Positions 10,360-19,999 of a DNA stretch of 64,000 bases are shown here, piece by piece. The translations under genes were made by a program, and so were the position numbers. Origin of the DNA: Petrolisthes cinctipes (taxonomy: Eukaryota > Arthropoda > Malacostraca > Decapoda > Porcellanidae); the NCBI GenBank assembly GCA_033782935.1, contig JAWQEG010000621.1, forward strand, positions 1,752,001-1,816,000, written 5' to 3'. The notes beneath the pieces are model-generated. The model made no database searches, was not told the DNA's origin, and was given only the letters and a program-made list of their open reading frames with translations. The first letter of the stretch is position 1; the number at the start of each line of letters is the position of its first letter.

Positions 10360-11093
10360 AATATTGCGATTATCTGCGCAGGCGAACTACTGGTAAGGTT
10401 AGGTTGGGTTAGGTAGGGTTCGGTTACCTTTATCAATATACAGTGGAATTATCTTGTGGAAATGTATTCTTTGATATATAATTCAATTTTAAAACACGAA
10501 TTATTTCTTTAGCGGAGGGACGAACTGAGGTCGGGCGGACAGTGTTACCAGATCTCTTTGGCGAAATTAGAAAGGGCCTACAGGCAGTAGTGTACATTAT
10601 GCCTGACCCACTCAATCAGGATACTTATAGCTCCTATCCACAGGATCTATTTTATTTTTATAGGTACCGAAGGACACTAGATTAGGTCCAGAAAACATTG
10701 AGTTAGGTCCCGAAGGTAGCCACAGTCTAGGTTAGGTTAGGTCAAGTCAGGATATTTAGTGTGGTGATCAAAAAATTTATAATCTCAATTTAAAATATTG
10801 AATTTCCCTCTCGACTGGGATACTTATTGAACATTCTTCATACGATTTCCCAAGTGTGGACAATTTTAAAAATTGCCAAAAATATGGAAGTATTACTGTA
10901 TCTGGCAGCACTGCACGTGGAGGCGGGAAGTCGGGAACCCGCTACATACAAAAGTAAATACATTCAAATAATATTCATGCTTATTTCGTATTACCACAAA
11001 ATATAACAGTCTCCAAAATAAAATGAGAAAAGAAACGAGCTATTTCGGTTCCCAGAAAGTGTGAAAATGGAGGTCGCAGATAATCGCAATATT
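10360..11093. repeat. 734-bp segment bounded by a perfect 19-bp inverted repeat
   Basis: AATATTGCGATTATCTGCG at 10360-10378 is repeated exactly in reverse complement at 11075-11093. This suggests a non-autonomous DNA transposon, but no convincing target-site duplication is visible. The interior is non-coding and holds two TTAGG-like tracts. It lies wholly within the intron between the two Ig2 exons. Confidence 0.5.
10394..10426 (+). repeat. Degenerate TTAGG-like (arthropod telomere-like) tract
   Basis: The sequence reads as imperfect GGTTAGGTTGGGTTAGG units. TTAGG is the ancestral arthropod telomere repeat. A second short tract, CTAGGTTAGGTTAGG, lies at 10728-10742. Short interstitial tracts are common in arthropod genomes and need not mark a telomere. 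Confidence 0.5.
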
Positions 11094-11508
11094 CACCAAT
11101 TATATATATACTGTAAATATATGGTCAGTAGAATTTTTTTGAAGAGCAACAAGTAGGCAAAACCCAAAGGTTTGAGAAGTCGGAAGAAATAAGTGTCATT
11201 GCTACGAAACTGAGGATAGAGAAAGTAGGAGACAGAAAAATGTTTTTTGTCAGATGTTGCTGAAATCTTAAGTTCAATGAGGGAGAGAGAGAGTGAGGTT
11301 TAGTAAAGGAGTGGTGGTGTTCAACATCAAGAATAATAGTAGAAAGGTCAAATATGTAGCAAAAGTTGAGTAGGGGTGACTCGAATAAAGTCTATGTTAT
11401 CTCGAGGCGTTGGGGAATTTATGGACCCATCTCCAGGAGTTTTGGTTCTCTCATTAAATTTATTGACGCTTGGATGAATGCTTCTGTTATGACTATGTTA
11501 TACCTTAC

Positions 11509-11670
11509 CCTTAGTGCCTTTGGCGGTGGTAATGGGTAGAGTGTCCTCACGGGTCCAGCGAATGGTTGGCTTAGGGACCCCTGTAGCCCGGCATACCAGC
11601 CGCACGTCATGGCTCTCCTGCACTGACACGTGGGAGGGGCTGCTCGACTCATCAACAAACTGGGGTGGCA
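11509..11670 (-). CDS. DIP/lachesin-like Ig-superfamily gene, exon for first half of Ig2
   Basis: A 162-bp minus-strand exon. An acceptor (TTCCAAAG) precedes 11670 and a GTAAGG donor follows 11509; a second GT at 11503 is possible. It begins in phase 1: its first two bases complete the codon left by the exon at 23480-23687, giving the linker VVPPQFVDE. This is the hallmark Ig1-Ig2 junction of DIP/lachesin proteins (V-V-V-P-P in relatives). Next come HVSVQESHDVRLVCRATG, with the first Ig2 cysteine, and KPTIRWTRED, with the core tryptophan. The exon ends in phase 1 and joins 10126-10254 in frame. The intron upstream is about 11.8 kb and contains the DIRS element. Confidence 0.87.
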
Positions 11671-11970
11671 CTTTGGAATATAGACACGTAGAGGTTGCTG
11701 TTATTAGCTCCTCAATTTAGCACATTGCATGTATAGTATTATCTCTTCTAATCGCTCTTATGTTGTCTAAAAAATTTGCATTGGATGTTCAGGGAATAAA
11801 TACCAAATATGACACTGTGTTCGTGGTGTATCAGTACTAGCTGTATTATAAATCCATATTGTCCCACACTATTCGAAAGAAGACCATAAGGACTAATATC
11901 ATGAAATACAAGCTGAATTTTCCTATGCAGTGTATTTGTCTAAGAGCAAGATGAAATCCTCTGTACTAAC
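11671..11970. other. Intron sequence between the Ig2 exon and the left SINE
   Basis: Ordinary AT-rich intron sequence. I see no gene or repeat beyond the acceptor region of the adjoining exon. Confidence 0.5.
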
Positions 11971-12140
11971 GACTCCATTTACGCCTTCAGTCCTGGATCC
12001 AGTTGATATAATCAATGTTTATGTCTGGTACAAAGCACACATTTTTGCATGGAACTAAATTTCTATGAATATCCATACTGGGGATCGAACCAGAATACTC
12101 GCAGTGCGAGACCCAGGCACTAGCCACTGTACCAACACCA
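11971..12140 (-). repeat. tRNA-derived SINE, left copy (inverted partner of 19689-19857)
   Basis: Read on the minus strand it starts with GGTACAGTGGCTAGTGCC (A-box-like) and GGTTCGATCCCC (B box), followed by a non-tRNA body ending at GAGTC. The same roughly 170 bp occurs in opposite orientation at 19689-19857 with few differences. The two pol III heads face each other across the DIRS element. The boxes lie about 35 bases apart, as in tRNA-derived SINEs. Confidence 0.7.
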
Positions 12141-12223
12141 CCACTAAAAAGAGAGTGGAGAAAACCTCACTATCAAACTGATGGCATGGGAAGCCCTAGG
12201 GTTGCCACTGTTACCACAATAGG

Positions 12224-12448
12224 TATTATTGGTATAGTGAAACCAGCACAGCTGGATTGCTATAGAATACGCCCCTTCTCAAGCCCAGGCCCCGTATAGG
12301 CATAATCTGGGTTGGAAGGGTCTATTCCGTGACGATCATCAGAAGTAAATAAAAATTCAAATCTGGCGCTGTACTGATAGTGGAGCCACCTGGTGGTGGC
12401 GTGGTGAGGTATTAGCCCCGCTCCGCGCTCTCAGGCAATCGGTCACTC
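12224..12448 (+). repeat. DIRS left inverted terminal repeat
   Basis: Begins TATTATTGGTATAGTGAAAC. From 12237 to 12448 it matches the reverse complement of 19406-19617 almost exactly over 212 bp. The outer 13 bases are unique to this end and reappear, reversed, in the internal complementary region, as the DIRS replication model requires. Confidence 0.9.
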
Positions 12449-13204
12449 TGTCGCGGAGCACGTCCCAGTCAAGATCCTCGCTCCTCGCTGCTACGCTATG
12501 GTATTGTGTCTCGTGTTCCTGCTATTGTTTCTTTTGTGTTCTAGTGGCTGGCCTGCTTTGCAGATGTATAGTGTGTGTGTGTATTCTAGGAGGGTTTAGG
12601 TGTGTTTGTGGGGGTTTATTCTTCTTTAGGACTGAGTTCTCTCTTCCCTAAGCGAAGGGGGCTTTTGGGCCTCCTTTTTCGGAGTTTTTCTCCTTCCACT
12701 AGTACATTCATCGTGTGTGTTTTATCGGGGTTTCTGGGTTTTTTTAGCGAGGTTAGCGTCTCCACATGGGGCCTTCACCTCCCCACGTGGTGTGCGTGTG
12801 GGGTCTTTGCAGCCCTTCCTCTTGCCTTCCCCGATTATTGTGTGTCCCCCTCGGTAGGGGGGAGTGAGAATTGTGCCCTGGTTCTCTCTTCCTCCCCCGT
12901 GCGGGGTTTATTAGTAATTTTTGGTGTTTTTCCAGTATTTTTAGCCTGGGGTGTTCCTTCTCAGGCTACCGGGTCCCCTCCTTTCCCCCTCCTTCAGGAT
13001 CCTTCTGTCCGGGGGGGTCTTTTTTACCCGCTCCATGTGGAGGGCTGTTTTCTGGTTTTACGGGGTTTTTCCCTGGTCGGGTGTGCGCGAGATTGGGGGG
13101 TCGTGTCCTGGCCCCCGGGTTCAGCGGGTGTTTCCCGCGCTACTTCTCCTTGTTTGGGGGGGTTTCCGTGTCTTCTGTGTTCCAGTGTATGCACGTGTTA
13201 ACCC
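12449..13204 (+). other. DIRS 5' leader
   Basis: GC- and T-rich sequence between the left terminal repeat and the gag-like region. Open frames here have skewed composition and no recognisable domain. A good acceptor-like tract, TTTTCTTCCTCAG, ends at 13231, so part of this leader could be an intron. No donor stands out clearly. Confidence 0.4.
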
Positions 13205-14910
13205 ATGTTTGTGTATTCTTTTCTTCCTCAGACTACTCGTGCCCTTTGTGCTGCTTCGGGGTGTACCGTGCGGGTCTCTCCTGACGGACACCTGCACTGT
13301 TCGCCTCACGCACCCTGCTTCACTCCCTTGAGTTACGACCCTTTGGCGTGTGGTGTGTGCCGCCCCTGGGCTGAGTTGTGTCGGGTTTCCTCCCCTTCTG
13401 CCCGCTCCAAGCTCCCCGCCCTTGCTTCTCTTCGTATGGCGTGGACGAGGGCTCGGAGAATGGCCCATAAACGAGACGGTTCTTCTTTGGCGTGGGTGGA
13501 CCCGATTTTGGGAGCGGACCTGGGTTTGTTCAGGACCCGTTACCCTTCTTCCTGTCTCTCGGAGTCTCAGGGGCTAGAACCTCCTGAGGCCCGAGAGATT
13601 GAGCCTCCTTCCCTAGACGGTACTACGACTCCTTCTCGGAGCTTCGCCCCCCGGGAAACGAGCGAGTCTGTCGCGCTGGTTCCCCCGACTACCTCACTGG
13701 TACAAGGGCCCAGCAGGGAACCCCCAGCTTCGCCTCCTGCTAGAGCCGGCTACTCAGGTCTCTCTAGGGGACGCAGGCGTTCGGCTAAAAGGTCCCGCCA
13801 ATCCAGGAAGTCCCGGGCTCGTCGCCTCCTCATCTTCGTCGTCTTCTTCTTCCTCTTCTTCGTCGTCGGGGAGCTCTCCTTCGCCCGCCCGCAAATCCCG
13901 CAAGGGTAAGCGGGGGGGGGGGGGGACAGCCCCTCGTCGAGGAAGATAGTGAAGATCTTCCACACCCTTATTCCTCACGCTTTTCCTGGGGTCTCCACCG
14001 CGCAGCCTCCGGCTGTCGCTCCGGAACCCGCTCCTTCTCCCACCCTTCCCCCTCCTCCCGCTTCTGCTCCCGTCGAGGGCGCGAGTCCTCCCGGGGATAT
14101 GGGAGTCATTATCGTTCCTCCCGTTTCCCCGGGACTCGAGTCTCCGTCGGGAGACGTAGCTGAGGAGTTGGTTACCTCCTCACCTCCATCCCTGTCACCC
14201 CCTCCTGCGGGCGACGGATACCTTCCCTACTCTTGGGCTCTTCTCCCTCCTGCCTGGACCCACTCTTCGGAGGAGGGCAGACTGGTGGCTTGGTCTCCGG
14301 ACACGGCTCAGCCAGACGTGTGGACCCGGAGGGATGACGTCCTGGTGAAGTGGGGGGCGGATGAGAAGGGCGACGCTATTCCCTTCTACAAGGTCCGTCC
14401 TATCTCAGCGCCCGTACCCACTTCATCGAGAGTGTCCTCTGCGGCTACCCTGGACGCGATGGGTTTTCTGGTGGAGTACAGCCAGTTACACTTGTCCGAG
14501 GCTTGGAGGATTGACCGCTCCCACAGGAACACGGCAGTCCTCCTTTCCCCGGACGCGTACTTCCCGGGGGATAAGGGCGAAGGGGACCTGGACATCCCAG
14601 CCCTTCTCCTTAAGTCCCTGGACCACCAGAGGCACAGCGCGCCCAGGAAGCCCCCTCCTCCGTCTTTCCCCGTCATCCTCCCTCATTCCCGTGCCCCCCC
14701 GAGCTTGAGGGAATGCCTGTGGAAGATGGAGAAGGAGCCCCCGGTCCCCTATCAGCTGAAGGAGCCCGATGGCAAGTTGCGGCAGGCGGAGTCTGCTGCC
14801 CGCTTGGAGTTGGCCCACACCATCTCCACGGGGGCAGCCGCTGCGCTTATCAGGGACTGCCTCAACGCCCTCACCAACACCTACCACGAGATGTCGGGTA
14901 TACAGCTAGC

Positions 14911-15028
14911 GTGAGTACCTTACTCGTGTGTCATGTTACTTAAGGGATACGGGGTAGAGGGTCTCTCTGTTACTCCCGGGTACTTATTCCCTGGTTCGCT
15001 CGGTTTTTTCCTTGTTTACCCCTTACAG
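14911..15028 (+). other. Candidate spliceosomal intron 1 in the DIRS gag-like ORF
   Basis: 118 bp with donor GTGAGTACC and acceptor TTTACCCCTTACAG. The stop TGA lies in the donor itself (GCG TGA), so the unspliced reading ends at once. Joining base 14910 to 15029 completes an Ala codon and continues into DTLSSMATVMEG in frame. Confidence 0.75.
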
Positions 15029-15289
15029 TGACACCCTCTCTTCCATGGCCACCGTGATGGAGGGCGTGGCGGCGATGGCAACCCACAACATGTGGGAGGA
15101 GGCGAAGGTTTTCGCCGAAGCGAGACTGGCAGCCCGCCAGGCAGCGGCTAAATCTGCGCCGGAGATGGCACAGAGGGGAGTGGTGCGAGCTGCCCCCCTT
15201 TCCCCTGCCCTCTTTGATCAACCGGCGACAGATACAATCTTCGCCTCCCTCCCAGCGGTAATCAACTTACCAAAACCCTCTACCTCCAA

Positions 15290-15392
15290 GTAAGTACCTC
15301 TCGTTGTTCTACTTACCTGAGTTTTCACGGGAGGTGAAATGGAAGGATTATTCGGGTCTACTTTGGTTCCTAATCGTTCTGTTTGTCCGTAG
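15290..15392 (+). other. Candidate spliceosomal intron 2 in the DIRS gag-like ORF
   Basis: 103 bp with donor GTAAGTACC and acceptor GTTTGTCCGTAG. The unspliced frame stops at TAA within the donor. Joining 15289 to 15393 completes a Lys codon and opens the Pro/Arg-rich tail in the same frame. Confidence 0.75.
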
Positions 15393-15612
15393 GCCACGTG
15401 CCCCACAGCCATCCAGACCAGCCTACCAGCCCCGAAGGCCCTCCCAGCCTTCCAGACTGCCGAGGCCCTCGTACCCCACTCCCCCGAAGGCACACAACAG
15501 GCCCTCCCAGAGGGGCCAGCAGCCTTTTCGAGGAAGGGGACAGGGCTCCAAGCCCTACAGCAAGCCCAAGTCCTCCTTCAACCACCCCTCCCAGAAGGAC
15601 CGCTCCACTTGA

Positions 15613-17702
15613 GGGTCCCACTCTGGGCTGCCTCACAGGGTGGTCAGCAGCCTGGCCCGCCCACGGCTGGGCAGCAAGGATAATTCGCCAGGGCCTGTCA
15701 TGGCCCTGGATAACTGTTCCGGTGAGTAACTGTTATCTCTCCTGTTCTGACATATGACTTATGCCTAATCCCGTCCTTGGGCTACCGTTAGGTCAAAATC
15801 AGAGTTTCCCTTGCGGTCAAAATCTCTGCCTCTCCCGTCATTTACCCTCCAACCATCCCCGGGTCCCTCGGGCCCCGGGGACTAGGATTAACTGTACTCT
15901 CACTGACACCTGTCTCTTCCCGTTACAGCCACTACGTCTACCTCCTGCCTCAACCAAAGTGTCACTTTCGGTTGTCCCGCATGTGTTAGAAATGCGGGAA
16001 AAAGGGGTAGTGGAGCGGGCGACGGGAAGGGTCTTTCTTTCTCGTTTATTCACGGTCCCCAAAAAGGACCAGGGAAAAAACGAGATTGGTGATGGACCTG
16101 AGCAAACTAAACAAATTTGTGAAAACATTACGTTTCAGGATGGTTTCGGTTGCTCAGGTCCGCACAGTTCTAAGGAAGGGAGACTGGTTAGCATCCCTGG
16201 ATCTCAAGGATGCGTACTGGCACGTCCCGATCCACCCCAGGTTTCGCCGTTTTCTGGCCTTCCAGGTGGGGACCGAGACGTTCCAGTTTACCAGGCTCCC
16301 TTTCGGTCTTTCTCTAGCTCCGCGAGTCTTCACAAAGCTCGTGAGGGTGGTGGCATCCAGTCTGACAGAGGCGGGTGTCCCCACCCTCATGTACCTGGAC
16401 GATTAGTTGCTTCACGCCCCTTCCAAGGAGCAGGTAGCAAACAACGTCCGGGTAGCGAGGGGAGTGCTAGAGGAAATGGGGTTCCTGTTGAACATCCCCA
16501 AGTCCTCTCTCACTCCCACTCGCAAACTGTGTTGGCTAGGAATAGAGTGGGACTCTCTTTCGGCCACCCTCTCTCTCGCTCCAGACAACGCCCGCCGGAC
16601 CCTCCGCCACGTCCGCCAGGCGCATTTTTCCCGTACTTTCTCTCGCCGCCAGTGGGAATCATTGCTCGGGTCCCTAAATTTCGCGGCCCCTGCAATGCCC
16701 CTGGGACGATTGAAACACAGGAGGCTGACGCGGGAGGTAAACCTCCACCTTTCCCCCGCACACAGGGACCTTCCCAGGCAAGTGTCCCCCTCTCTCCACC
16801 GCCTCCTTCGCCCCTGGCTACATCCCGGTGCCCTGCGTCAGCGGGTCCCCTGGGTGTTCCCTCCCCCGGGGATCACGGTGGCGACAGACGCATCGGACGT
16901 AGGCTGGGGGTACCAGTCTTGCCTAGGACATCAGCGTTGCGGGGGATGGAAGGAAGGGGAAAGGCTACTGCACATCAAGACCCTGGAGTTGATGGTAGCG
17001 AAGGAATGGCTCAACAGACACCCTCAGTTTGCCAGGATAGGCGTCCGCTTCGATATGGACAACGTTGCGGCCGTGCAGTGCCTACAGAAACAGGGCACCG
17101 CACGGTCGGAAATTCTCCTGTCCCTGTCAGAACAGATTTTTGCAATAGCGGCCAAGAGGTGCATTCACCTCTCGGCCCGCTACGTGCCAGGGCGGGAGAA
17201 CGATTGGGCGGACGCCCTATCCAGGTTCAGGGGGACGTCAGTCGAGTGGCAACTGCGTCCCCTTGTGTTCGAGTCTCTCTGCCTTTGCTACGGGACACCG
17301 GAGGTGGACCTATTCGCCTCCCCATCCACGGCCCTACTTCCTCTGTTCCTGACATTCTCGTCCAGAACAGAGGCGGGAGGCCCGGACGCCTTCACAGAGG
17401 ACTGGAACAGGTGGGGGCATCTCTACCTCTTCCCACCCCCAGCTACGTCAGTCCTCTTGAAGGCAATCCTCAAGCTGCGCACTTTCAGGGGGAGGGTTCT
17501 CCTCATAGCCCCCCTCTGGCCAGCACAGCCGTGGTTCGGAGAATTGTCCCGGTGGTGCCCTCATCCCCTTCAGTTGGGATCGGCGTGCCTCTCCAGCACC
17601 CTGTCTGCACCACTCCAAGCGTCACTGAAACTACACGCTTGGAGTTTCTACGGGGAGTCCTCAGCAAAAGGTTCACTAAGGAGACAGTGGACAAGATGTT
17701 GA
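15613..17702 (+). pseudogene. DIRS reverse transcriptase / RNase H with MT-like tail
   Basis: The RT begins upstream of a third intron-like segment with GWSAAWPAHGWAARIIRQG (about 15640-15700). It resumes at 15929 with VLEMREKGVVE and SRLFTVPKKD. After a frameshift near 16080 it continues as VMDLSKLNKFVKTL, SLDLKDAYWHVPIHP (first catalytic Asp), LPFGLSLAPRVF and LMYLDD (catalytic pair, intact). A TAG follows directly (16404-16406) where relatives have Trp. The same frame goes on to GFLLNIPKSSL and LGIEWDS, then RNase H: VATDASDVGWG, LELMVAKEWL, MDNVAAV and DWADALSR. Last is the VDLFASP...APLWPAQPWF block often annotated as the DIRS methyltransferase-like domain. It ends at 17702, overlapping the recombinase start by seven bases. 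Confidence 0.88.
15722..15928 (+). other. Candidate spliceosomal intron 3 in the DIRS RT ORF
   Basis: 207 bp with donor GTGAGTAAC and acceptor TCTTCCCGTTACAG. It falls between WPWITVP and PLRLPPAST of the RT N-terminus. The unspliced frame hits a stop at about 15757. Removal restores a continuous RT start, with the break between whole codons. Confidence 0.72.
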
Positions 17703-18682
17703 GGGCTCATCGTCAGTCGTCGGTGCGACAGTACGAATCGTGCTGGAAAAGATTCCAGGACTTCTTGCGAAGACACCCCTCCAGGGTCATCTCGGAGGAC
17801 ACAGTCCTGGAATTCCTCACGTGGCTCGCCGATTCCACCAACAGGGCCCTGGCGACGGTGCTTGCGCATCACGCAGCCCTGTCTGATCCCCTCCTCCTGG
17901 GTTTTAACATTAAGGTTTCGGAGAGGCCTCTCTCTCTCCTGAGGATGGGGATTCGGGCGGGGACCGCACCTCACCGGGCCCAGACGCCCTCCTGGTCCCT
18001 TCACCGCGTCCTTTCCTACCTGACCTTCGAGGGGGTCCCTCTGGAGGTTTGTCACCTCCTCCAGAAAGCTCTCTTCCTGCTCGCCTTAGCTACAGGGTAC
18101 AGGGCATCTCAGTTGGCAGCCCTGACCCGTCACACAGCCTTTTCTTCCGTAAGCCCTAACCTTACTTCCTTAACTATCTCCCCCTCTCCTGCGTTTCTAG
18201 CTAAGAACGAGCAGGCTGACGACAGAATTGGCCCTCTCGCAGTACCCTCGTTCCTGAGGGATGGAAGTTTCCACCCCTTCTGCCCAGTCCACGCCTTTTC
18301 AGCATACGTGGAGGCGACGAGAGGGGCTTCTCCGGACCACCTCTTCTACAACTCTAGGTCCGGTAACCCTCTCTTCCCTAGGTCAATCGCTCGCCTTCTC
18401 TGCCGAGTGATAGAAAACGGGGATCCCGGACACGCCCCGAGGGCTCACAGCGTTAGGGGCGTGGCTGCCTCCCTCACCTTCCTCAGGACTCACTCGGTGG
18501 AGAGGGTTAGGGATTTGGGGGGTTGAACTTCCACTTCCTCCTTCAGGACGAAGTATCTGTTCCACTCGCTCTCCCCTACCCCCTGTGTGGCTATGGGTAC
18601 TCCACCCTCCATTCCCCAGGGTCCCCACGGGAGACACATGGGGGGGAGGGGCCGCCCGAAGAGAAAAGGTCGGGCGACTTAA
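17696..18682 (+). pseudogene. DIRS tyrosine recombinase, nonsense mutation just before the catalytic Tyr
   Basis: The ATG at 17696 overlaps the upstream stop in the string ATGTTGA. The N-terminal SAM-like core-binding part (VRQYESCWKRFQDFL, TVLEFLTWLA) is followed by the catalytic part. This shows ATGYRASQLAAL with the first Arg, AKNEQADD, and RAHSVRGVAASL with His-x-x-Arg. An in-frame TGA at 18524-18526 replaces a conserved Trp position, immediately upstream of FRTKYLF, whose Tyr is the likely nucleophile. The frame stays open for 51 more codons to TAA at 18680. The enzyme would integrate the circular DNA intermediate without an endonuclease or integrase. This copy would lack the nucleophile. 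Confidence 0.88.
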
Positions 18683-19245
18683 GTCCCGTCACTATCATCC
18701 CATACTTCATCCCCATCTTGTACAGCTTCATGCTCATCCCCATGTCTATCATACGTGTACATATGGTGCGGATAAAATAAATTACATTGTTACGGAATTC
18801 TTGTGTATTCATTCTCCAAACAATTACCTTATTATGATGAGTGACAGGATATGTTATTACACAGGATGTCTGCATCCTGGTGTCCTCCTTCATCCCCTCG
18901 GGATCACATTACCTGAGCGAGGGCCATAGCCCTAGCTCAGAGGACTTGAATAAAGGGGGTGGGGGGGGGTGCATGGTCACCTCCCCCTCCTCTCCTAGAC
19001 CCGAACCCTCGAGTCTGCCTATAAAGACTTTATGTGTAACAATTCTGGTCTATAACAGAATGGTCTACGGGTAATATGGGATAAGCTACTACACCCACAC
19101 CACGGCTACTCACCTAGCCAGTGTTGGGAGTTGCTTTAGCTTCTATCTCACCGTGCTCGGTTACCTTTCCTGCTCTCCGCTCTCAACCACTCTTAACTAG
19201 CACGTGATTGCCTCCACCTCACCTCCCACCTACCGCATCGCATGC
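18683..19245 (+). other. DIRS 3' region between recombinase and internal complementary region
   Basis: Non-coding. It holds two AATAAA-type polyadenylation signals (about 18774-18779 and 18949-18954) and a short G-run near 18957-18970. No domain seen. Confidence 0.5.
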
Positions 19246-19348
19246 ATAGCAATCCAGCTGTGCTGGTTTCACTATACCAATAATAGTGCATTTGTCGCGG
19301 CTTCTAGCCGCTTAAATTGTATTTATTGGTTGTGAAACCAGCACAGCT
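19246..19348 (+). repeat. DIRS internal complementary region
   Basis: The left half (GCAATCCAGCTGTGCTGG...CCAATAATA) is the reverse complement of the left end at 12224-12255. The right half (GTGCATTTGTCGCGG...CCAGCACAGC) is the reverse complement of the right end at 19603-19664. The two termini meet at AATA. This is the splint that joins the ends to form the circular DIRS intermediate. Confidence 0.9.
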
Positions 19349-19405
19349 TTGACTGACCCACCTACCTCCCGATGCGGCAGGCATTCACTTCTTCCTTTCT
19401 CATTG

Positions 19406-19667
19406 GAGTGACCGATTGCCTGAGAGCGCGGAGCGGGGCTAATACCTCACCACGCCACCACCAGGTGGCTCCACTATCAGTACAGCGCCAGATTTGAATT
19501 TTTATTTACTTCTGATGATCGTCACGGAATAGACCCTTCCAACCCAGATTATGCCTATACGGGGCCTGGGCTTGAGAAGGGGCGTATTCTATAGCAATCC
19601 AGCTGTGCTGGTTTCACAACCAATAAATACAATTTAAGCGGCTAGAAGCCGCGACAAATGCACTATT
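19406..19667 (+). repeat. DIRS right inverted terminal repeat and tip
   Basis: 19406-19617 mirrors 12237-12448. The outer 50 bases (ACCAATAAATACAATTTAAG... to GCACTATT) are unique to this end and complementary to the right half of the internal complementary region. Confidence 0.9.
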
Positions 19668-19688
19668 TTTACCTCTCACCCTCCTTGA

Positions 19689-19857
19689 TGCATGGGTACA
19701 GTGACTAGCTCCTGGGTCTCGCACTGCGACCATTCTGGTTCGATCCCCAGTATGGATATTCATAGAAATTTAGTTCCATGCGAAAATGTGTGCTTTGTAC
19801 CAGACATAAACATTGATTACATCAACTGGATCCAGGACTGAAGGCGTAAATGGAGTC
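19689..19857 (+). repeat. tRNA-derived SINE, right copy (inverted partner of 11971-12140)
   Basis: GGGTACAGTGACTAGCTCC and GGTTCGATCCCC (19738-19749) resemble pol III A and B boxes. The body is shared with 11971-12140 through to GGAGTC at 19857. It starts 22 bases after the DIRS end. Confidence 0.7.
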
Positions 19858-19999
19858 ATTCATAGAAATTATGTCAGGTAGTTTGCAATTATGGCACCGA
19901 ATAATTACTTAACATCTTCCATAATCTACTGGCTATCCATTGTTCAATAACTATTTCACTTTTTGTGAGAACATTATATTTTATTCTCTTTTTTTATTT

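Larger units (their letters stand above)
13205..15612 (+). pseudogene. DIRS gag-like ORF with two apparent introns
   Basis: The putative structural protein of the element. A frame from 13205 to 13909 and one from 13949 to 14910 share the same phase. Between them a Ser codon run (near 13825-13865, different frame) and a 14-base G-run point to small indels. The later part holds a helical stretch (MATVMEGVAAMATHN, KVFAEARLAARQAAAKS) and a Pro/Arg/Gln-rich tail (QPSRPAYQPRRPSQPSR) ending at 15612. No zinc knuckle is seen, as is usual for DIRS gag. Two segments, 14911-15028 and 15290-15392, interrupt the frame with GTGAGT and GTAAGT donors and end in CAG/TAG. Removing each keeps the frame continuous. 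The start codon is uncertain. Confidence 0.65.
12224..19667 (+). mobile_element. DIRS-type tyrosine-recombinase retrotransposon, structurally complete, inactive
   Basis: A 7.4-kb element with all the structural marks of the DIRS1 group. It has 212-bp inverted terminal repeats (12237-12448 and 19406-19617) with unique outer tips. An internal complementary region (19246-19348) matches the reverse complements of both tips joined together. Three gene regions lie between: gag-like (about 13205-15612), RT/RNase H (about 15613-17702) and tyrosine recombinase (17696-18682). There is no APE endonuclease, integrase or long target duplication, as expected for recombinase-mediated integration of a circular intermediate. 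A frameshift and two Trp-to-stop changes make it inactive. It sits in the minus-strand host gene's intron, in the opposite orientation. Flanks read TAGG|TATTATTGG and GCACTATT|TTT. Confidence 0.92.

Noticed and set aside
12602..13201. 199-codon open frame in the DIRS leader
   Set aside because: Skewed T/G-rich composition and no domain. It precedes the gag-like region and may include an intron. Not called a gene.
16086..17640. Very long open frame across the DIRS RT region in the recombinase frame
   Set aside because: RT and RNase H motifs are in the other frame (16086-17702). The long frame here is only a shadow joining the early RT to the recombinase.
19690..19750. Possible functional tRNA gene beside the DIRS element
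   Set aside because: Repeated in inverted copy at 12070-12135 with a shared non-tRNA body, so it is a SINE head.
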